Shown: positions 22,021-27,527 of the stretch, piece after piece
Layout of the letters: each line of letters begins with the position of its first letter
Position numbering within the stretch: the first letter of the stretch is position 1
NCBI GenBank assembly: GCA_030641085.1
Contig: DAOWIC010000362.1
Location: 1-27,527 of the forward strand
Reading direction: 5' to 3'
Source: Calditrichota bacterium
GTDB lineage: Bacteria; Zixibacteria; MSB-5A5; GN15; FEB-12
Length of the DNA: 27,527 nt
Program-made: the position numbers and the translations under genes
Notes under the pieces: generated by a model
Database searches by the model: none
Told to the model about the DNA's origin: nothing
The model's input: the letters and a program-made list of their open reading frames with translations, nothing else

Positions 22021-24651
22021 TTGATTAGACGGTTGCTAAAACCATTGCCCCTCCTGTCTTGTGCGCTAATACTGATGTTATCCTCCAATGTTACTGCTGG
22101 CGTTAGCGGCAAGATCTCCGGTGTGATCATGGATCAGAAAACCGGAGAACCGATAGTGGGAGCAACGGTAAGAGTTCTTGGTGCCAATCATGCAACCGAA
22201 ACCGATATCGATGGTGAGTATTTTATCATCAACGTACCAGTTGGCAAATTTGACATCTCAGTGACTAATGTCGGTTTTGAGCAGGTAATCAAGAAGGATG
22301 TGAGGGTTCTGCTTGACTTGACCACGCCGGTCGATTTCGAGCTGGCAGAACAGCCAGTCGAGCTTAGCCAGCAGTTGGTCGTCTATGCTACGAGTCCCGT
22401 AATCCAAAAGGACCTGACGGCCTCGAAGGTGATCTTTACGTCGGATCGCCTGAAGACGTTGCCCAATATCGTTTCGGTGCAGTCAGTCCTCACCAACTAT
22501 CCCGGGGTGATTATCGACCGGGACAACAATCTCCATGTCCGCGGCGGCCGTACGGGACAGGTGTCATACTATTATGACGGTTTCTCGGTTCAGGATCCGT
22601 TCTTCGCCAGCAGCGGCATGGCCATCTTCCCCGGCGCTCTCGAAGAGCTGTCGCTAACCTCGGGCGGATACACTGCCGAATACGGCGAGGCTCTGTCCGG
22701 TGTGGTGAGCGCAGTTACGCGCGAGGGCGGCTCGGAATACCACGGCGGCTTCAGGTATTACCGGGGGTTTACTCACGCCTTTGATGTCAATACCAGCGAG
22801 TGGAGCGATTTGAAGAGCATTGGCAATCAGTCCGGCTCTGTCAGGTTGTCCGGTCCCGTCCCCGGCCTCAATCCCGATCTGTTTACATTCAGTTCGGCAG
22901 GAGAATACCTGAACGATCCCACCTGTCTGCCAAACAACGGACGCGAATCATACTCCGGGACCGCGAAGATCGCCATGCAGCCGCTGCCAAGCATGAAGAT
23001 GGTAGCCAACCTGGCCTATAATGAGCGGGACGGAAAGTTGTACGACCATCGCGATGTGAATGGCATATCCTATGACTTCAATCTCGACGGCCTGCCGTCG
23101 TTCGAGCAGAAGTCATACCTGGTGGGTCTCTCGAGTAATTACAATATTAACCCGAGCACGGTCATTTCGGCTGCGGTTAATCGATTCTACACCCGGTACC
23201 ACGGCGCCCCGACCGCGCTGATGGACCTGTACTGGACCGAGTGGCCCGGCTATTCCGAAGATTCCGCCGGCAACTACGATGGTACGATTCAGGATGACAA
23301 CTACGGCGGTGACGTCGATTATACCGACGTGGCGCAAGTCACCGGCTTTACCACCGGCGATGATGTTAACCCCATCTATCGGTTCCGGGAATCGGCTTAC
23401 AACGCCCTTCAACTCAGCCTGGTCAATCAGCTTGACAAGCGCAACCAGCTCAAGACCGGTCTGGAGTACCGCAAGTATTCGGTAGAGTGGGATAATAAGC
23501 AGTTCTACAACGATAATCCGTACGGTGAGAGATACACCAGCAAGCCGACCTACCTGTCGGTCTTCGTTCAGGACAAGATGGAATACGATGCTTTTGTTGT
23601 AAATGTGGGCGCCCGCTACGATTATATAAACGCCGATGTTTCCTACAACGTGACGCCGTATGAACTGGAGGCTAATTATCAGGAAGCAGACGCCAAGAGC
23701 AAGGTCTCACCTCGCTTGGGCGTGTCGTTCCCGATTGGCGAAAAGTCGGTGATGCATTTCAACTACGGTTACTACTACCAGACTCCTCGCTACACTTATA
23801 TGTACACGAATATGGACGGCGATGTGAGCACCGGTTACCCGCTCCTGGGCAACCCGGACCTTGAGCCGGAGCAGACAGTCTCCTATGAGCTGGGACTGGA
23901 TCACATGCTCGGCGACAATCTCCGGCTCGATATCACCGCTTACTACAAAGATGTCACCGACCTGGTGGCCACGCGTTCCAACTACAAAGTCGCCGGCAAC
24001 GCCGTCACCTTTTTCGACAACGATGATTTCGGCACTGTCAAGGGTGTCGATATCTCGCTGGAGAAGCTGCCCATGGCGGGATATTTGACCGGCTCAGTAT
24101 CCTACAGCTACATGATTGCCAGAGGTGTCGGATCGTCGGCTACCGACGCGTACTACAGCTACCTGACATCGCTGGACGACACGTTGCCGCCGCTGACCAG
24201 CTATCCTCTCGACTACGATCAGCGCCATACGCTTGCGGCCGTGCTGGACTACCGCGTACCCTCCAATTGGGGCCTCAACGTGGTCGGCCACTACGGTTCC
24301 GGGCTGCCGTACACCGTTACGGATGAATCCGGAGAGCGCCTCGGTGATTGGAACGCGGGTCGGCTGTCGGCCAATTACACGGTTGATATGAGATTCAACA
24401 AGGACTTCCGCGTTGGCACCGGCAACCTGTTGGCGAGTTTCTTCGTCGAGGTTGATAATGTCTTCAACAAACGCAATGTACTCGATCTTTACTCCCGTAC
24501 CGGCGAAGCGGATGATGACGGTAATCAGATTGTCCCGACCCTCGGGGTAAGCGTTGATGATATAGAATATTGGGATAGTCTGTATGACTATGACCCACAA
24601 CACTATTCACCGCCTCGCACTATCCGCACCGGGATAGAATTTAACTTCTAG
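22021..24651 (+). CDS. TonB-dependent outer-membrane receptor with carboxypeptidase-regulatory-like domain
   Basis: Outer-membrane active-transport channel, 876 aa from the TTG start. Signal peptide with RR and a leucine-rich core (MIRRLLKPLPLLSCALILML) ending near NVTAG. Residues ~30-105 are a carboxypeptidase-regulatory-like beta-sandwich (GKISGVIMDQKTGEPIVGATV, ETDIDGEYFIINVPVGKFDI) typical of Bacteroidetes-type receptors. The plug follows (~125-235: SVQSVLTNYPGVIIDRDNN, HVRGGRTGQVSYYYDGFSVQ, SGGYTAEYGEALSGVVSAVT). The rest is a beta-barrel rich in Y, D and N with alternating patterns, ending in RTIRTGIEFNF with the expected terminal Phe. The substrate is not evident; no SusD partner is visible. 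It is followed 16 nt later by a secreted protein, with which it probably forms an operon. Confidence 0.95.
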   Translation: MIRRLLKPLPLLSCALILMLSSNVTAGVSGKISGVIMDQKTGEPIVGATVRVLGANHATETDIDGEYFIINVPVGKFDISVTNVGFEQVIKKDVRVLLDLTTPVDFELAEQPVELSQQLVVYATSPVIQKDLTASKVIFTSDRLKTLPNIVSVQSVLTNYPGVIIDRDNNLHVRGGRTGQVSYYYDGFSVQDPFFASSGMAIFPGALEELSLTSGGYTAEYGEALSGVVSAVTREGGSEYHGGFRYYRGFTHAFDVNTSEWSDLKSIGNQSGSVRLSGPVPGLNPDLFTFSSAGEYLNDPTCLPNNGRESYSGTAKIAMQPLPSMKMVANLAYNERDGKLYDHRDVNGISYDFNLDGLPSFEQKSYLVGLSSNYNINPSTVISAAVNRFYTRYHGAPTALMDLYWTEWPGYSEDSAGNYDGTIQDDNYGGDVDYTDVAQVTGFTTGDDVNPIYRFRESAYNALQLSLVNQLDKRNQLKTGLEYRKYSVEWDNKQFYNDNPYGERYTSKPTYLSVFVQDKMEYDAFVVNVGARYDYINADVSYNVTPYELEANYQEADAKSKVSPRLGVSFPIGEKSVMHFNYGYYYQTPRYTYMYTNMDGDVSTGYPLLGNPDLEPEQTVSYELGLDHMLGDNLRLDITAYYKDVTDLVATRSNYKVAGNAVTFFDNDDFGTVKGVDISLEKLPMAGYLTGSVSYSYMIARGVGSSATDAYYSYLTSLDDTLPPLTSYPLDYDQRHTLAAVLDYRVPSNWGLNVVGHYGSGLPYTVTDESGERLGDWNAGRLSANYTVDMRFNKDFRVGTGNLLASFFVEVDNVFNKRNVLDLYSRTGEADDDGNQIVPTLGVSVDDIEYWDSLYDYDPQHYSPPRTIRTGIEFNF

Positions 24652-24667
24652 GCCGGAGATTGATGAG

Positions 24668-27403
24668 ATGTTAAATATCAAAAAACTCGCTCTAAAGAGT
24701 CTGTTGATAGCGGCCTTGATACCACTTGCGGTTGTTAGCGTGCACACCATGCCGCCGCCGGATCAGCTTGCAAGCGTGCAGCGCACCGATAACAGCGGAC
24801 TCTCCCTGTCGGCAGAACCGATTACTATCGACGGGGTCTTCCATAACAAGGGTAACATAGTTACCCTTATCGAAAACTACGGTTACATCGGCGGCTACAA
24901 ATATGGTCTGCCGTCCGGTGAATGGCCGCGCAACTCCGGTCATTCCTATCTCGCCGAAATCCTCTACTGGATCGGCGGTGTACCCGGTTCCGGCGACACC
25001 CTGATGGCCAACAGTACCGATGACCTGCAGGGGATGATGATGCCGGTGGGCGGAGTTGACCAGTATAGCATACTGTTGTCGACCGATTCCACGCGCTACT
25101 GGGGGTATGATCCGACCGACACAGTTGGTCTGGGTCTGTCCAATCCGGCGCTGGGATGGCGGGTCTGGGATCCGACAACCGAAACCTGGGAATACAACCA
25201 GCCCTACAATTCGCTGGCGGCTGATTTCCAGGAGGCCGGACCGACCTCGCTTCAGGATTCGCACTACCGCATGAACGACGTCGCCTACGGTTCATCGTTG
25301 TTGGGCCTCGAAATGACCCACACTGTGCTGCAGTGGAATTACTGCTACAATGAAGATTTCATGATCATGCTGCTGGAAATCACCAACACCACCGATCAGG
25401 ATTACACCGATTTCGCGTTTGGCCTCTATTGTGATATCGACGTGGGTGGTGAGGACGGCATGGGTAGCAACGGCCGGCAGGAGGATATGGTGGTCTACGA
25501 CACCACCGAAAGCCTGGCCTACATATACGATGTTATCGGTATCGACCCGGGTTGGGGTCCGACGGTTCAGACCGGCGTCATGGGCACCAAGCTGCTCGAA
25601 ACGCCCAATGATATCGGCATGACCGCCTTCCGGACCGATGATTGGGCTTATCTGCCCTCCGATGACGAAGGACGGTTTGCCATGGCCAACAGCACCCAGT
25701 GGGATGAGCCGCTGCCGCCGACAGACCAGTTTTATGTCCAGTGTGTGCGTGGCATCGATATCGCCGCCGGCGCGACGGTACGGGTGGTCTACGCCCTTAT
25801 CGCCGGTGCCGACCCGGCCGATTTCGAAGATAACGCCGCCATGGCCCAGGAACTTTACGACAATTACTTTGTGGGACCGCAGCCGCCTCCGACCCCGACT
25901 CTGAAAGCGCGGGCCAGTGACGGCAAAGTTTACCTCTATTGGAACGACACCTCTGAGGTCGCCGTGGATCCCATGACACTGGAGAACGACTTTGCCGGAT
26001 ACAAGCTCTATCGCAGCGACAACCAGGGCAAGACCTGGGGCAACGTGATCTGGGCCACCGGCAATGACTGCCTTGATATCGATTACACGCCACTTGCGGC
26101 CTACTCGGTAATCAGTCCGGGTGATCCGATGCCGCACTCATTTATCGATACCGGGCTGTACAACGGCGTCGAATACTGGTACTGCCTGGCCGCCTTTGAT
26201 ACCGGTGATTCCACTATGGATCCGCTGCAAAGCGGGTTCGGTCTGGCCGGACAGAGTGAAAATATCATCGCCGCCACACCGCGTAGCAGATCGGCCGGCT
26301 TCATCGAGGCCGCGGCAACTGTTATACACGACTATACCGGTACCGGCAGCCCGTCGGACGGCGAGGTGATCCCGGTTGTCTTCGACGAGACGGAGACAGT
26401 CGGAGCCGAATACCGAGTGGTCTTTGAAGACGGTATGACAGGCTCCTTCTGGCACTTGATCAATGTTTCTACCGGCGACACGGTTCTGGCCGATCAGAGC
26501 ATGACCGCCGGGGATCCGAATTATGTCGAGGTGGTCGAGGGTATACGAGTGCTCGTCTATGACGGTGAGCTTGAGCCGCCCAGTATGGCTCAGACCGAAT
26601 TCGGCGGAACCGGCACGACGCTTGCCCTGGGTACATACACAGGGCCAGTCCTGCCGTACTGGACCGGTGTGCCCGAGTATGCCTTTGGTATGGACCAATA
26701 TCGCGGCACATATGAATTGAGATACTCCACCGATTCAACAATGGCGGTCTCTCTTTGGGAAGGGTTCGACGGCGTCCCGTACCCGCAGACGCCGGTGCCG
26801 TTCGAGGTCTGGAATATCTCCATAAATCAACGTGTTTCGCTGATGATGGATGAATGGCCGGTTGACGGTACCTGGGATCCACACAGCGACCTGATTATAG
26901 CTAATGTTCCGTATGACCCGCTTGGCGACCTGACCGCGGAGGCTTTCCCGTACATTGTCGGCTGGCGGTTCAGTCTTGACGAGGACAGCTATGCGCCTGT
27001 CGATGGCGATGTCTTTACCGTTGAGGGCGCGCCGGTGAATGGCCCGGATGATGTCTTCAGTTTCAAGATTGACGGTGTAGACGCCGCCATGGCCAAAGAA
27101 CAGTTGAAGAATATTCGAGTAGTGCCCAACCCGTATTTCGTTCAGTATTCGTCGATGGTGGAGACAGCCGAAGGTGAATCGGTGCTTCAATTCCAGCGGC
27201 TGCCGAGCGAGTGCACTATTCGCATCTATAACCTGGCCGGTGACCTGATGAGAACGCTTAACCACTACGACGACGATGGTTCCGGCATGTGTGAATGGAA
27301 TCTTCGTTCCACCGCCAATCGTCAAGTGGCCTCGGGTATGTACCTGTACCATGTCGAATCAGGGTACGGTGAATACGTCGGCCGCTTCGCGGTGATAAAG
27401 TAG
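24668..27403 (+). CDS. Large secreted protein with a C-terminal sorting-type domain
   Basis: Exported protein of 911 aa with signal peptide (KKLALKSLLIAALIPLAVVS). The first ~400 residues form a beta-rich region with ENYGYIGGY, LLEITNTTDQDYTDFAFG and DIDVGGEDGMGSNG, a pattern that recurs in large secreted proteins of FCB candidate phyla, of unknown function. A fibronectin III-like segment follows (~410-540: PTPTLKARASDGKVYLYWND, FAGYKLYRSDNQGKTW). The last ~95 residues (IRVVPNPYFVQYSS, TIRIYNLAGDLMRTL, VASGMYLYHVESG, FAVIK) resemble a FlgD-like or type IX sorting domain with VVPNPY instead of YPNPFNP. The gene lies between a TonB receptor and a PorV/PorQ gene, which fits a surface protein handled by that system. 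GGAG precedes ATG 24668 within GGAGATTGATGAG. Confidence 0.88.
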   Translation: MLNIKKLALKSLLIAALIPLAVVSVHTMPPPDQLASVQRTDNSGLSLSAEPITIDGVFHNKGNIVTLIENYGYIGGYKYGLPSGEWPRNSGHSYLAEILYWIGGVPGSGDTLMANSTDDLQGMMMPVGGVDQYSILLSTDSTRYWGYDPTDTVGLGLSNPALGWRVWDPTTETWEYNQPYNSLAADFQEAGPTSLQDSHYRMNDVAYGSSLLGLEMTHTVLQWNYCYNEDFMIMLLEITNTTDQDYTDFAFGLYCDIDVGGEDGMGSNGRQEDMVVYDTTESLAYIYDVIGIDPGWGPTVQTGVMGTKLLETPNDIGMTAFRTDDWAYLPSDDEGRFAMANSTQWDEPLPPTDQFYVQCVRGIDIAAGATVRVVYALIAGADPADFEDNAAMAQELYDNYFVGPQPPPTPTLKARASDGKVYLYWNDTSEVAVDPMTLENDFAGYKLYRSDNQGKTWGNVIWATGNDCLDIDYTPLAAYSVISPGDPMPHSFIDTGLYNGVEYWYCLAAFDTGDSTMDPLQSGFGLAGQSENIIAATPRSRSAGFIEAAATVIHDYTGTGSPSDGEVIPVVFDETETVGAEYRVVFEDGMTGSFWHLINVSTGDTVLADQSMTAGDPNYVEVVEGIRVLVYDGELEPPSMAQTEFGGTGTTLALGTYTGPVLPYWTGVPEYAFGMDQYRGTYELRYSTDSTMAVSLWEGFDGVPYPQTPVPFEVWNISINQRVSLMMDEWPVDGTWDPHSDLIIANVPYDPLGDLTAEAFPYIVGWRFSLDEDSYAPVDGDVFTVEGAPVNGPDDVFSFKIDGVDAAMAKEQLKNIRVVPNPYFVQYSSMVETAEGESVLQFQRLPSECTIRIYNLAGDLMRTLNHYDDDGSGMCEWNLRSTANRQVASGMYLYHVESGYGEYVGRFAVIK

Positions 27404-27417
27404 AGGAAGGTGCTATG

Positions 27418-27527
27418 ATGAAAAGAATATTAATTGCGATAATGCTGCTGATATTCAGTTTCGGCGCCGCCTCAGCACAGAGCACAGCCGGCTCGGCCGG
27501 AGCACAGTTTCTGAAGATCGGTGTCGG
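27418..27527 (+). CDS. PorV/PorQ-family outer-membrane protein, 3'-truncated by the window edge
   Basis: Only 36 codons are visible. They encode a signal peptide (MKRILIAIMLLIFSFGAASA) followed by AQSTAGSAGAQFLKIGV, which is the characteristic mature start of PorV/PorQ-family proteins (usually ...AGTSGAQFLKIGVGARA). PorV binds the C-terminal signal of type IX cargo and shuttles it to the attachment complex. GAGGAAGG at 27403-27410 is 7 nt from ATG 27418; ATG 27415 is also in frame. The gene starts 14 nt after the secreted-protein stop, so it is probably in the same operon. Confidence 0.8.
   Translation, partial: MKRILIAIMLLIFSFGAASAQSTAGSAGAQFLKIGV

Overview
The window looks like one contig from a Gram-negative bacterium of the Fibrobacteres-Chlorobi-Bacteroidetes (FCB) side of the tree, possibly an uncultured candidate phylum such as Zixibacteria, Latescibacteria or Marinimicrobia. 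The lineage call is inference. It rests on a secreted protein whose C-terminal sorting domain carries YPNPFNP, a TonB receptor with an N-terminal carboxypeptidase-regulatory-like domain, a PorV/PorQ-type outer-membrane protein, many signal peptides, and a moderately high GC content. No rRNA gene, complete tRNA gene, CRISPR array, insertion sequence or phage gene was found.

Layout. 1-6383 (+): the 3' part of lepA; a secreted beta-helix protein with a type IX-like sorting domain behind its own likely promoter; a conserved secreted protein of the group often mislabelled 'asparagine synthetase B'; ruvX; mltG. 6422-9763 (-): a compact three-gene operon of a degenerate histidine kinase, a degenerate NtrC-like regulator and a small GAF protein. 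9905-15288 (+): pyruvate kinase, a polysaccharide-deacetylase-like protein that has lost its metal ligands, a cobalamin-dependent ribonucleotide reductase preceded by a 9-bp inverted repeat, and a small protein with a roadblock/LC7-like tail. 15289-15660: an intergenic patch with a low-GC core, a minus-strand terminator and a fragment resembling a tRNA 3' end. 15661-16604 (+): acpS-pyrE, overlapping by 4 bp. 16649-21740 (-): a five-gene signalling operon of periplasmic binding protein, HAMP histidine kinase, two single-domain receivers and a receiver-GAF-kinase hybrid, with no permease and no DNA-binding output. 22021-27527 (+): TonB-dependent receptor, large secreted protein with a C-terminal sorting-type domain, and the start of a PorV/PorQ-family protein.

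How they work together. The housekeeping genes cover translation (lepA), nucleic-acid and nucleotide metabolism (ruvX, nrdJ, pyrE), glycolysis (pyk), lipid cofactor loading (acpS) and the cell wall (mltG). Two signalling loci stand out. One is a pseudo-two-component system in which both kinase and regulator lack the residues of phosphotransfer, and the regulator also lacks the sigma-54 contact loop. The other is a receiver-rich relay that appears to read a periplasmic ligand. The last three genes look like an envelope module linking TonB uptake to type IX-like secretion.

The most promising candidate for something undescribed is the 6422-9763 operon. All family calls come from reading motifs by eye; no database search was run.
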